A stretch of DNA of 24,444 bases from Anaerolineae bacterium (GCA_030620125.1 JAUXFI010000005.1:1-24444), one strand, 5' to 3'; shown: positions 16,171-24,444, numbered from the stretch's first letter. The notes: generated from the letters alone by a model not told the origin. A program made the numbers and translations.

Positions 16171-16977
16171 TGAGACCGGCAGGCTGCCCAGCAGGAGTGT
16201 CGGGCTGATGCCTTTCTCGGTGATGACGATCTTGGCGTTGTCGCGCAGGGCGTTCTCGGTCATCTCCATCTGCTTCAACACCTGGGCGTTGCCCCGGAAG
16301 TACTGTTGTGCGGATTCGTTGACCAACTTGATCGCCTGTGCCTTACCCTCGGCCACCTTGATCGCTGCCTCGCGCTCGCCTTCAGCGCGCTGGATTATGG
16401 CCAATTTCTGCTGCTCGGCGGCCTCAAACTCGCCGGTGGCCAAGAGACGCATGGCCCGCCGTTCCTGCTCGGCCGTCTTTTGCTTGTGCATGGCGCGCTT
16501 GATGTCCTCGGGAGGGTCAATGAGCATGATCTCGACCTTGCTCACTCTCAGTCCCCATTCGTCGGCAAATTTGTTGAGAATTGCCTGCAGGCTGTCGGCA
16601 ATTTTCTCGCGCGCCACCAGACTCTCGTCCAGCGTCAGGTCGCCGAACTCCTGGCGCAGGTTGGTTATCGCCAATCGGACCACCGCCTGTTTCCAGTTGT
16701 CAATGTTGTAGAAGGTCCTTTTGATGGACTCCTCGTCGGAAGCGGGGCGCACCCACATGACGCCGTCTACCATAATCTCGACGTTGTCCTTGGTGATGAC
16801 CGACTGGGGCGGGATGTCCATGGTGTGCTCGCGGATATCGCGGACGCGGACGATGTGGACGATGGGGATCTGAAACCCCATCCCGGGCTGTACAAACCTG
16901 GTATACTTGCCCAGGGTTTCTTGGATGCCCCGTTCGTAAGGCTTTAACGTGTAGATGGGAAATTGAATGTTTCGCAT
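16147..16977 (-). CDS. SPFH/Band 7 (stomatin-like) protein
   Basis: A 276-residue SPFH-domain protein related to stomatin and prohibitin, which scaffold membrane microdomains or regulate membrane proteases. The SPFH domain covers about 10-170: GIQETLGKYTRFVQPGMGFQ, VDGVMWVRPASDEES, then LRVSKVEIMLIDPPEDIKRA. A charged coiled coil follows (about 170-225), including AEGEREAAIKVAEGKAQAIK. Unlike classical stomatins it has no N-terminal membrane helix, so membrane contact would have to be peripheral or partner-mediated. ATG 16977 has AAAGGAG upstream. It lies between a kinase and a response-regulator gene on one strand. Its stop codon falls within the adjoining repeat. Confidence 0.9.
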   Translation of the reverse strand: MRNIQFPIYTLKPYERGIQETLGKYTRFVQPGMGFQIPIVHIVRVRDIREHTMDIPPQSVITKDNVEIMVDGVMWVRPASDEESIKRTFYNIDNWKQAVVRLAITNLRQEFGDLTLDESLVAREKIADSLQAILNKFADEWGLRVSKVEIMLIDPPEDIKRAMHKQKTAEQERRAMRLLATGEFEAAEQQKLAIIQRAEGEREAAIKVAEGKAQAIKLVNESAQQYFRGNAQVLKQMEMTENALRDNAKIVITEKGISPTLLLGSLPVSISKQVNE

Positions 16978-17023
16978 GGCTTTCTCCTTTCAGGTATGAG
17001 TATCTGTGACTAGCTCCAAAATA

Positions 17024-17058
17024 GGGAGTAGGGAGTAGGGAGTAGGGAGTAGGGCGTA
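17024..17058 (+). repeat. Heptameric tandem array in the kinase to SPFH gap
   Basis: Four perfect copies of GGGAGTA followed by GGGCGTA, all in register (35 bases). The array lies in the 114-base gap between the kinase stop (17092) and the SPFH start (16977). On the transcribed strand the units read TACTCCC. It sits well upstream of the SPFH ribosome binding site. Confidence 0.85.
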
Positions 17059-17091
17059 GTGCCGACTTTGCGTATTTCCTATTCCATACTC

Positions 17092-18276
<1,185 letters not shown>

Positions 18277-18330
18277 GTATTTCTCCGCAACCTGGCACTG
18301 GTGTCGAGGACGTTGGAAACGAAATCGTGG

Positions 18331-18430
18331 CGCTCCAAGCGGACGCGCCGTCCGCGTCCCACTTACGGGTGCAGGGCGTAAGCTAATCCCGGATACGGGG
18401 ACGACACGTCCCCTCTGAGCGAGTTAAAAT
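18331..18430. repeat. Interspersed palindromic repeat upstream of the kinase gene
   Basis: A string of perfect stems: GCGGACG-CGC-CGTCCGC (18339-18355), CTTACG with CGTAAG (18362-18382), and GGGGACG-ACA-CGTCCCC (18397-18413), followed by TCTGAGC and TTAAAAT. The first stem, the ACA-looped stem, the TCTGAGC tail and the AT-rich end recur in the same order at 22656-22765, marking a repeat family. It occupies the middle of the 300-base gap between the kinase and acetyltransferase genes. I see no gene in the remaining part (18431-18576). Confidence 0.75.
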
Positions 18431-18576
18431 CACCTACCACGCGAAATCCCAGAGAGCTGTCTTGCAAAGATACGAGTCGTCCAGCGAGTTTGGGTTCACC
18501 AGACGGCCAATATTCAGCTTCCGAGAAGGTGGCCTGAACGCTTACCAGTTCTCTTGGTTACACTTACCAAGGCCTG

Positions 18577-19482
18577 CTAATCGGTTGAAAAGTACCTGAT
18601 CCAGCAGTTTAGTGTGAACAGTCTCTTGAACCCCATGGCCAGGTAGAATGGCTTGTCGGTACCCACATAGGCCACGGTTGCTCCAAGCTCACCGCAGCGC
18701 CGAATACCTTCCAGCACCGCAGCAGTGCCGAGCCCCATGCGCCGGTAGTCAGGGTCAGTGGCGACAGGTTCCACATAGCCGAATCTGTTGACCGGGTCAA
18801 ACCACAAACCGCCGAATGCCACGAAAGCACCGCTGGGGGCCTCAATCACAATCGTAAGGTCCTTGCGAAAATGTGGCCCTGACTGCATCTTTTTCCGGCC
18901 TTCGAGGCCGTCGTCGGGCGGCTCACCGGGATGATTGAACCCACGCCAGAGCACGCGGTCTATTTTGGCAAGGTCATTGTCGTCGGCCAGGCTCTTGAGC
19001 CGGAACCCGTCAGGTAGACGGATGGGTGGAAAGGGATTCGGGATCACAAACTGTGACATCGGCCGGTGCGACCCCGGCTCTTTCTCGTAGCCCCGTGACC
19101 GCACCACGTGTTCGAACGCAGTGTCAAAATCGTTCACGTATGCCTTGAGGTACTGCTTGCCCTCGTCAGTTGTGCCCGTGAGATGCTGCTCGGCATACGC
19201 GAGCATCTCTGGTGTCAGGTGCACGTAGGCCGGGTGTATCTGGAAGAAGGCTTCACCGAGGCGCAACTCGTATAGGGTCACGCCCACTATTTTCCCCGCG
19301 TCTTCCCACATCCCGATCCGTTGCACTGATTCCTCGTCAAACCATGGATGCGTGTAAGCGTATTCCCATATCGGCTGAAACCAGTTGCCATCGCGGTTGT
19401 TCGGCTGGTAGAGACTGTACAGAAAGTTGCTGATTGCTGGGAAATCTACTGGCCCAGCACAGGTGCGCATTGTAATTGTCAT
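18577..19482 (-). CDS. GNAT family N-acetyltransferase
   Basis: A 301-residue protein with two GNAT-like halves. The C-terminal half (about 160-300) has the acetyl-CoA motif VATDPDYRRMGLGTAAVLEG, with the Arg-x-x-Gly-x-Gly pyrophosphate loop, followed by AYVGTDKPFYLAMGF, the usual strand-to-helix ending. The N-terminal half (about 1-150) keeps the fold pattern (GKIVGVTLYELRLGEAFFQIHP) without a clear acetyl-CoA loop and may be degenerate. The substrate is unknown. The start is taken as ATG 19482; a second ATG four codons later is possible, and neither has a clear ribosome binding site. Codon use is somewhat less GC-biased than in neighbouring genes, which could mean later acquisition. Confidence 0.85.
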   Translation of the reverse strand: MTITMRTCAGPVDFPAISNFLYSLYQPNNRDGNWFQPIWEYAYTHPWFDEESVQRIGMWEDAGKIVGVTLYELRLGEAFFQIHPAYVHLTPEMLAYAEQHLTGTTDEGKQYLKAYVNDFDTAFEHVVRSRGYEKEPGSHRPMSQFVIPNPFPPIRLPDGFRLKSLADDNDLAKIDRVLWRGFNHPGEPPDDGLEGRKKMQSGPHFRKDLTIVIEAPSGAFVAFGGLWFDPVNRFGYVEPVATDPDYRRMGLGTAAVLEGIRRCGELGATVAYVGTDKPFYLAMGFKRLFTLNCWIRYFSTD

Positions 19483-19500
19483 AGAATGCTCTATACACGG

Positions 19501-19528
19501 ATTCTACGCACTTTCTCTGCCTCGTCAA
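19501..19528 (-). promoter_or_regulatory. Promoter for the GNAT acetyltransferase gene
   Basis: On the - strand, TTGACG (five of six), a 16-base spacer, then TAGAAT (five of six). The start site would be near 19494, leaving only about 10-12 bases before ATG 19482. That matches the lack of a Shine-Dalgarno element. The acetyltransferase is therefore probably expressed separately from topA. A weak stem (CCTCC/GGAGG, 19568-19584) lies between them. Confidence 0.55.
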
Positions 19529-19605
19529 GCGTGTCCAACCAACCTATCCGTCCAGTGGTATGCCGATCCTCCAAGAAACGGAGGCGATGGACACGCACTG
19601 TCATT

Positions 19606-21624
19606 TCACGCTGCCTTCTGTGGCTCCTGCGTGTACCGGCACTCTGGGTAATTCGAGCAGCCCCAGAACACTCCCCGTTTTCCCTTCCGCTCGACCAGGT
19701 TGCCTTCACACTGCGGGCACTTGCCTACCACGAAGGGGCCGCTCCACTTGCACCTGGGAAAGTTGGCGCAGGCCCGGAAGCGCCCATACTTTCCCTCCCG
19801 TACCATCACCTCCCCGCCGCACTCTGGGCACTTTGCGCCGGTGGGAACGGCTTTGCTCTTGCCCCTGGGCATGGTCACAGGCCCGTCCGCGGCAGTTCCC
19901 TGGGCTCGTTCCACCGCCGCCGCGAAGGGGTCGTAGAACTCTTGCAGCACCTCCACCCAGGGCCGCTCCCCACGGGCGATGCGGTCCAGGTTCTCCTCCA
20001 TCTCCGCCGTGAAACCCACAGCGAAGAGGTTGGGGAACTGCTCCACCAGAAAGTCGCAGACGACAAAGCCCAACTCTGTGGCCAGGAGCGACTTGCGCTT
20101 GCGCTCCACGTACTCACGCTTGACGATGGTGTGGACGATCCCCGCGTAGGTGCTGGGCCGGCCGATGCCCAGCCTCTCTAATTCCTTGATCAGGCTGGCC
20201 TCCGTGAAGTGGGGCGCTGGTTTGGTAAAGTGCTGTTCGGGAAACAGCCCGTGCAGCGCCAATGGCTCGCCACCGGCCAGCGGAGGGAGCACCTGTCCGG
20301 CGGCTCCTTCCTCCTCGGCCGGTTTTTTCTCCTTGACCTCGTACACCTTCAGAAAGCCCTCAAAGATCAGCTCCCGCCCGGTGGCGCGGAAGACGTAGGG
20401 CAAATCCTGGCCGTCCCGCGCGGTGGCAACGTCCACGGTGGTGACGTTGTAGACGGCCGGCTTCATCTGGCTGGCGATGAATCGCCGCCACACCAGATCG
20501 TACAGTTTCGCCTGGTCGGGTGTCAGGTGCTCCCGCAGGTCTCGCGGAGTCCGCTGCGACGACGTGGGCCGGATGGCCTCGTGGGCTTCCTGGGCGACCT
20601 TTGACCGGGTCTTGTACGTCGGCGGCTTCTCCGGCAAGTACTGCTCGCCCCAGTAGCGGGTGATGACTTCCCTGGCCTCGGCCTGGGCCGACTCGGCCAC
20701 GTGGGTGGAATCGGTGCGCATGTAGGTGATCAGCCCCACCGTCCCCTCGCCGGGGAGCGCGACACCCTCGTACAGTTCCTGGGCGACCTTCATCGTCTTG
20801 GCCGCCGGCCAGCCCAGCCGGTTGGCCCCGTCCTGCTGGAGGGTGCTGGTGGTGTAGGGAGGATAGGGCCGGCGGGACCTGCGCCGCCGCTTGACCCGCA
20901 GCACCCGGTAGCCGGCTTCCTCCAGGGCTTCGACGATGGCCAGGGCATCGGCCTGGGTCTTGAGGTCGGGTTTTTCCTTGCCGATACGCACCAGGCGAGC
21001 GCGAAAGTGGCGGATGTCCCCCTCCACCTTTGAAAGCTCCGCGTCCAACGTCCAATACTCCTGGGGCGCGAAAGCCTCGATCTCCCGGTCCCGCTCGACC
21101 ACCAGCCGCAGGGCCACTGTCTGCACCCGCCCGGCCGAGAGCCCCTTGCGGCCTTTGACTGCCTTCCACAGCACGGGACTGACCTGGTAGCCGACCAGCC
21201 GGTCAAGCACACGCCGGGCCTGCTGGGCGTAAACCAGATCCATATCGAGGGAGCCAGGGGCGGAGAGGGCTGCCTTCACGGCTTCGGGCGTGATCTCGTG
21301 GAAGGTGATGCGGCGCACCGGCTTGTCCCGGACCTTCATCGCCCGCAGGGCGTGCCAGGCGATGGCCTCGCCCTCCCGGTCGGGGTCGGTGGCCAGGTAG
21401 ATGATGGAGGCTTCCGTGGCTGCCTCCTTGAGGCGCTTGACGGTCTTCCCTGCGCCCCGGCGGAGGTGGTAGGTGGGCTGAAAGTTGTGGTCTACGTCAA
21501 CGCCCAGTTTCTTGAGCGGCAGGTCCCGGATGTGTCCCATCGAGGCCAGCACGCGGTAGCCGCGTCCCAGGAAACCCCGCAGGGCGCGGGCTTTGGTGGG
21601 CGATTCGACGATGATCAGGTTCAT
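19606..21624 (-). CDS. topA: DNA topoisomerase I
   Basis: A 672-residue type IA topoisomerase that relaxes negative supercoils and so opposes gyrase. The TOPRIM domain has Glu7 (IVESPTKA) and the acidic triad of TDPDREGEA (Asp80, Asp82, Glu84). The active-site tyrosine is Tyr301 in GLITYMRTDSTHV. GRVQTVALRLVVERDREI and IGRPSTYAGIV are further family blocks. Two C-terminal four-cysteine zinc ribbons follow (about 598-628 and 635-662), each with CPxC at the start and an FPRC or YPEC ending. I chose ATG 21624, which begins MNLIIVESPTKA; a start 60 bases upstream would run into the L,D-transpeptidase gene. The Shine-Dalgarno element is weak, and the gap to the upstream stop is a heptameric repeat. 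Confidence 0.96.
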   Translation of the reverse strand: MNLIIVESPTKARALRGFLGRGYRVLASMGHIRDLPLKKLGVDVDHNFQPTYHLRRGAGKTVKRLKEAATEASIIYLATDPDREGEAIAWHALRAMKVRDKPVRRITFHEITPEAVKAALSAPGSLDMDLVYAQQARRVLDRLVGYQVSPVLWKAVKGRKGLSAGRVQTVALRLVVERDREIEAFAPQEYWTLDAELSKVEGDIRHFRARLVRIGKEKPDLKTQADALAIVEALEEAGYRVLRVKRRRRSRRPYPPYTTSTLQQDGANRLGWPAAKTMKVAQELYEGVALPGEGTVGLITYMRTDSTHVAESAQAEAREVITRYWGEQYLPEKPPTYKTRSKVAQEAHEAIRPTSSQRTPRDLREHLTPDQAKLYDLVWRRFIASQMKPAVYNVTTVDVATARDGQDLPYVFRATGRELIFEGFLKVYEVKEKKPAEEEGAAGQVLPPLAGGEPLALHGLFPEQHFTKPAPHFTEASLIKELERLGIGRPSTYAGIVHTIVKREYVERKRKSLLATELGFVVCDFLVEQFPNLFAVGFTAEMEENLDRIARGERPWVEVLQEFYDPFAAAVERAQGTAADGPVTMPRGKSKAVPTGAKCPECGGEVMVREGKYGRFRACANFPRCKWSGPFVVGKCPQCEGNLVERKGKRGVFWGCSNYPECRYTQEPQKAA

Positions 21625-21626
21625 AT

Positions 21627-21647
21627 CACGTTTCACGTGCCACGTCA
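21627..21647 (-). repeat. Heptameric array filling the L,D-transpeptidase to topA gap
   Basis: On the + strand three units, CACGTTT, CACGTGC and CACGTCA (consensus CACGTNN), run without a break. On the coding strand the array begins with the TGA stop codon of the transpeptidase and ends 2 bases before the topA ATG. The first unit, CACGTTT, also occurs once just after the flavoprotein stop (4786-4792), followed there by CACTTTA. Confidence 0.65.
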
Positions 21648-22604
21648 GTAATGGATGTTGACCAGCGTGCCTACCGAGGCCCAATTAAAGAGCCACTGTG
21701 CCTCGGGCGTGGGCAGGTTGATGCAGCCGTGACTCATCGGGTGGCCGAAATTGGAGTGCCAGTAGGTGCCGTGGAGGCCGTAGCCCCGGTAAAAGTACAT
21801 CGTGTAGGGCACGTTGGGCAGGTAGTAGCCGGGGCCGGACATTGGGGTGGAGACGTACTTGACGTAGATGCGATACTGGCCCGTGGGGGTCGGCGTGCGT
21901 GGCAGGCCGGTCGAGGCGAGCGTGCTGCGCACGACCGTATTTCCTGCGTAGGCGGTGACCCGCTGCGCGCTGAGGTTCACGTCAATCCAACGGCCACTGG
22001 TCGGAGCGGGCACTGGGGAGGGTGGGGCAGGGCTGGTGCCGCTGGGTATGCGCAGCACCTGCCCGACGTAGATGAGCGAGGGGTTGCAGATTCCGTTGGC
22101 TTGCGCCAGCGCCCACGTCGAGACGCCGAACCGCCTGGCGATGGACGAGAGCGTGTCGCCGCGCCGCACGGTGTAGGTCTGGCCCGATGGGGCAGGGGGC
22201 GTGGTCCCACGGCCTGGGATCACCAGCCGCTGTCCCACGTAGATGCGGTTCGGGTTGGCGATGCCGTTGGCCGCCGCCAGTGCCTGGGTCGTGAGGCCAT
22301 AACGCAGCGCGATGCGGAACAGGTTTTCGCCTCGCTGCACGACGTGCACGCCTGATGAGGGTGTTGTCGGGGCGGGGCTGCTGCCGGTTGGGATGGTCAG
22401 TCGCTGCCCAACGTAGATGCGGCCGGTGTTGGCGATGCCGTTGGCTGCCGCCAGCGCGTCCACCGTCACGCCGTAATGCAGCGCGATGCGGAACAGGTTC
22501 TCGCCTGGCTGCACGACGTGGATGATGGTGCCCTGGGCGAAGGCCGGCGCTGCCAGTGCCAGCGTCAGCGCGAGCGCCATACCGAGTATCAGAATCTTGC
22601 GCAT
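21645..22604 (-). CDS. Secreted L,D-transpeptidase with three LysM domains
   Basis: A 319-residue cell-wall enzyme. Residues 1-23 are a signal peptide (MRKILILGMALALTLALA, cleavage after AFA). Three LysM peptidoglycan-binding domains follow (28-72, 86-130, 143-187), separated by Pro/Thr/Ser linkers. The YkuD catalytic domain (205-318) has His278 and the signature SHGCIN (Ser291, His292, Cys294), with Cys294 as nucleophile. Such enzymes form 3-3 peptide cross-links or attach proteins to peptidoglycan. ATG 22604 is preceded by GAGGAGAAGGA and gives the signal peptide directly; a start 36 bases earlier would mask it. LysM domains 1 and 2 are nearly identical, the third is diverged. It is likely co-transcribed with topA. 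Confidence 0.94.
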   Translation of the reverse strand: MRKILILGMALALTLALAAPAFAQGTIIHVVQPGENLFRIALHYGVTVDALAAANGIANTGRIYVGQRLTIPTGSSPAPTTPSSGVHVVQRGENLFRIALRYGLTTQALAAANGIANPNRIYVGQRLVIPGRGTTPPAPSGQTYTVRRGDTLSSIARRFGVSTWALAQANGICNPSLIYVGQVLRIPSGTSPAPPSPVPAPTSGRWIDVNLSAQRVTAYAGNTVVRSTLASTGLPRTPTPTGQYRIYVKYVSTPMSGPGYYLPNVPYTMYFYRGYGLHGTYWHSNFGHPMSHGCINLPTPEAQWLFNWASVGTLVNIHY

Positions 22605-22655
22605 TGTTCCTTCTCCTCTCCCGCCCACTAATCCAACCACGCGCTCACTCTATTT

Positions 22656-22765
22656 GGGTCTGGCTAAAATGAGTTGGCGGCTCGCGGCGGACGCGCCGTC
22701 CGCCGCTTGAAACGCGGGCGACACGCCCGCTCTGAGCAGCCTTTCGACTGATTTTAGCCGCACCC
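22656..22765. mobile_element. MITE-like palindromic element with imperfect terminal inverted repeats
   Basis: The ends GGGTCTGGCTAAAATGAGT (22656-22674) and ACTGATTTTAGCCGCACCC (22747-22765) are inverted repeats matching at 16 of 19 bases. Inside are two perfect stems: GCGGCGGACG with CGTCCGCCGC (22684-22706) and GCGGGCG-ACA-CGCCCGC (22714-22730), then TCTGAGC. The element is about 110 bases, has no coding capacity and shares its inner layout with 18331-18430. No obvious target-site duplication was found. Confidence 0.6.
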
Positions 22766-22880
22766 ACCCTATTTTACTCAAGTCGGGCGAATTTGGGAAG
22801 CGGAGCAGTTTGGGGAACAGAGGTCCCGGGGTACGGGCAAAGCCGGACGGTGCGGGAGGCTTGTGCTCCAATGACGACAG

Positions 22881-22985
22881 CCGGGCTGCGCGGGGCCAAA
22901 GTCCCCGCGCTGAGAGAGCAAAGCCCCTTCGGGGCTGGATGTCGGCCCGCAGGGCTTTGCTCTTTCAGCCTGGAGGTTCACCTCC
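22881..22985. repeat. Cluster of strong hairpins
   Basis: Three structures in a row. GCGCGGGG (22888-22895) pairs with CCCCGCGC (22903-22910). AGAGCAAAGCCC (22915-22926) pairs exactly with GGGCTTTGCTCT (22952-22963), and the shorter hairpin AGCCCC-TT-CGGGGCT overlaps its left arm as an alternative fold. GGAGG-TTCA-CCTCC lies at 22972-22985. There is no T-tract, so this is unlikely to be a simple terminator. It could be a dispersed repeat or a structured RNA; neither strand shows a convincing promoter. Confidence 0.55.
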
Positions 22986-23072
22986 GGGCGATGTAGCGCA
23001 AGATGTTAGTGACGTATGGCTTGCGCTCCCCACGTCCACCGTGGCAGCGGAGGAGATTTGCCCGGTATGGTT

Positions 23073-23107
23073 GCTCGTAGGGCGGACCGTCGGTCCGCCC
23101 TACGAGC
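23073..23107. repeat. Perfect 35-base palindrome after the exported-protein gene
   Basis: Two 17-base arms (GCTCGTAGGGCGGACCG and its reverse complement) surround a single T. It lies 5 bases after the stop of the - strand exported-protein gene. It probably ends or stabilises that transcript, though it lacks a U-tract. Its GTAGGGCGG core resembles the GTAGG/GGCGG parts of the element at 16100-16150, so it may belong to the same repeat class. Confidence 0.7.
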
Positions 23108-23112
23108 CTTTC

Positions 23113-24444
23113 TCAATGATAGTTCCGTAGCACCAGCGGCAGGTAGATGCGATAGGGTGTCACGACCACCTGCCCGCTGTGTCCGGCCCCGTCGGTGTAG
23201 TCGTAGGTCCCCGGCGTGGCGAACTGCCGCCGGAAAATTTTACCTGGCGCCATCTTGCCGCCGTCCCAGCCGTCAGTGAAACTGATGGGATCCAGGTCGC
23301 TGAGCGTCCGCAGGGCCGGGTTGTCGATCAATGCCATGCGCTCCTCCGGCGGGATCAGGCCGTTCACCTGTGCGACCCACTCCACAGTGCTGCCTGCGGG
23401 CACGGTGATCACCGCTGGTTCAGGCCCATCCGCTGTCAGAATGACCTGGGAGACACCTTCTATCGTCCAGGGGGTGTATGGTACATTGACGTGGACGACC
23501 TCGCTGATGACCTCCACCACTGGGCTGCGCCATGCCTGGTAGCCGTCAAATCCTTCCACTTGCAGGTAGTAGTGGCCCGGCGGGGTGAAGAAGGCAAAGT
23601 AACCTTCCTCCCCGGTCACCTGGGGATTGATCTGGTTCTCATACAGGTGGGCAGGCCAGGGCACCCAGCCGCCCCACGCAGTCATCGAGACCATGCAGGT
23701 GACAGTCACACCTTCCACCGTGTTCAAAGTTGGATTGTCAGGATCGAAGCCCTGGTTCACATCGAAGATATACCCGTCGGGATCGATCAGGCGGCCTCCA
23801 TCCGAATTTCCAAGTGGATCAAGATTGTTCCAGAAGATGATGTCATGAGGACGCATCGGAACGGGGAAGTTGTAAATCCAGGGCGGTAACGTTGGTGTTG
23901 GCGGTGTTGGGTGGATTGGGGCGCCGCCATCCACGGTGATGTACGGCGCAGTCGGTTGGCCACCGGGATTAGGAAGATACAGACTGATGGTCGACTCCGG
24001 GAAGTGGTGCGGTCCGACTATCACCCAGTCCTCGGTAGCGTACTCACCGGTATCAGGATCGATAAACTTGTAGGTTCCTTGATATGGTGAAGGAGGCGGC
24101 ACTGTCCAGTAAGACCTTTGGGGACACCAGAAACTCTGTACCGGTCTCAGTATGACCGCGTTGCTGGGGTCGCTGCAGTGAGTGGGGTCGGATGGGGTGC
24201 TGGTCACAGCCGTCAGGGTTGTTTCCGCATCAATTCCCACCCGAGCAGAGGTGTATGTCAGCGAGAAAACGCCGCTGGCTTCAGCGGTAGTGGTCAGCAC
24301 TTCCGTGCCATTTTCGTACAATCTGATGATGGCGTTTCCTTGCGCCATCCCGATGATTTGCGTGCCGCCAAGTTCCGCCGAAGTGCAAATTTCGCCATTG
24401 CCCGGTGTGGTGATGAGTGGCGGGAAGAGCGGCACTTTATAAGC
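23113..24444 (-). CDS. Secreted beta-rich protein with C-terminal YLPLVLRN tail, 5' end cut by window edge
   Basis: About 443 C-terminal residues of a larger extracellular protein. The frame is open to the window edge, so a GTG at 24435 is probably internal. The first 95 visible residues look like a bacterial Ig-like domain (ENGTEVLTTTAEASGVFSLT). The middle region is rich in Pro, Gly and aromatic residues and includes an FTPPGHYYLQVEGFDGYQAW block like carboxypeptidase-regulatory-type beta sandwiches. Near the end, VITVPAGSTVEWV and FATPGTYDYTDGAGHSGQVV resemble cupredoxin-type strands, but I see no full copper-ligand set. The chain ends RIYLPLVLRNYH, a tail common on exported Chloroflexota proteins. 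The function is unknown; a surface or matrix role is inference. Confidence 0.82.
   Translation of the reverse strand, partial: AYKVPLFPPLITTPGNGEICTSAELGGTQIIGMAQGNAIIRLYENGTEVLTTTAEASGVFSLTYTSARVGIDAETTLTAVTSTPSDPTHCSDPSNAVILRPVQSFWCPQRSYWTVPPPSPYQGTYKFIDPDTGEYATEDWVIVGPHHFPESTISLYLPNPGGQPTAPYITVDGGAPIHPTPPTPTLPPWIYNFPVPMRPHDIIFWNNLDPLGNSDGGRLIDPDGYIFDVNQGFDPDNPTLNTVEGVTVTCMVSMTAWGGWVPWPAHLYENQINPQVTGEEGYFAFFTPPGHYYLQVEGFDGYQAWRSPVVEVISEVVHVNVPYTPWTIEGVSQVILTADGPEPAVITVPAGSTVEWVAQVNGLIPPEERMALIDNPALRTLSDLDPISFTDGWDGGKMAPGKIFRRQFATPGTYDYTDGAGHSGQVVVTPYRIYLPLVLRNYH

Larger units (their letters stand above)
22605..23112. other. 508-base gene-free gap filled with palindromic repeats
   Basis: No reading frame here shows a recognisable protein. 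The gap holds the 110-base element at 22656-22765, a run of hairpins at 22881-22985 and a 35-base palindrome at 23073-23107. The promoter of the transpeptidase gene must lie close to its start, but I cannot point to one with confidence. The stretch 22766-22880 shows no structure that I can support. Confidence 0.6.

Noticed and set aside
22810..23130. Short + strand open frames in the gap after 22605
   Set aside because: They run through the hairpin cluster and the 35-base palindrome, and their products look like translated repeats.

Overview
The window is about 24 kb of GC-rich bacterial chromosome. The gene content points to the phylum Chloroflexota, probably the Anaerolineae side. The pointers are an exported protein ending in YLPLVLRN, a DUF3786 protein, a Uma2-family nuclease, a LysM/L,D-transpeptidase, a GAF-rich histidine kinase, and many short palindromic and heptameric repeats between genes. 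This placement is inference from gene families and repeat style; there is no rRNA gene or other firm marker. No tRNA, rRNA, CRISPR array, phage gene or transposase gene was seen.

The left part (bases 1-9460) is all on the + strand. It holds the tail of a Nudix hydrolase, translationally coupled to a double-domain SppA peptidase. These are followed by an AI-2E/PerM-type membrane permease, a geranylgeranyl-reductase-family flavoprotein, a 62-residue protein that overlaps a DUF3786 protein, a polytopic membrane protein, a Uma2-family nuclease, and gyrB.

The right part (9557-24444) is all on the - strand and converges on gyrB. Read in the direction of transcription, it starts with a secreted protein cut by the window edge. 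A 0.5 kb repeat-rich gap follows, then an L,D-transpeptidase with three LysM domains, topA, and a GNAT acetyltransferase with its own promoter. Next is a cluster of histidine kinase, SPFH/stomatin protein, NarL-type response regulator and small membrane protein. The last three genes are an M32 carboxypeptidase, an alkaline-phosphatase-superfamily hydrolase, and a large GAF-GAF histidine kinase.

Two things stand out. First, at least six gene boundaries carry short tandem arrays with a 7- or 8-bp period. Unit sequences mostly differ between loci, and several arrays start at or next to a stop codon or fill the whole gap to the next gene. They resemble the heptameric STRR repeats known from cyanobacteria. 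Second, the kinase of the SPFH two-component cluster lacks the usual phosphoacceptor-histidine region. It carries a long C-terminal extension that looks like a LysM remnant plus a tubby/LURP-one-like barrel, and it begins just inside an interspersed repeat. It may be a rebuilt membrane-linked signalling unit or a decayed kinase. Several further palindromic repeat families occur at gene ends, and one lies inside the sppA reading frame.
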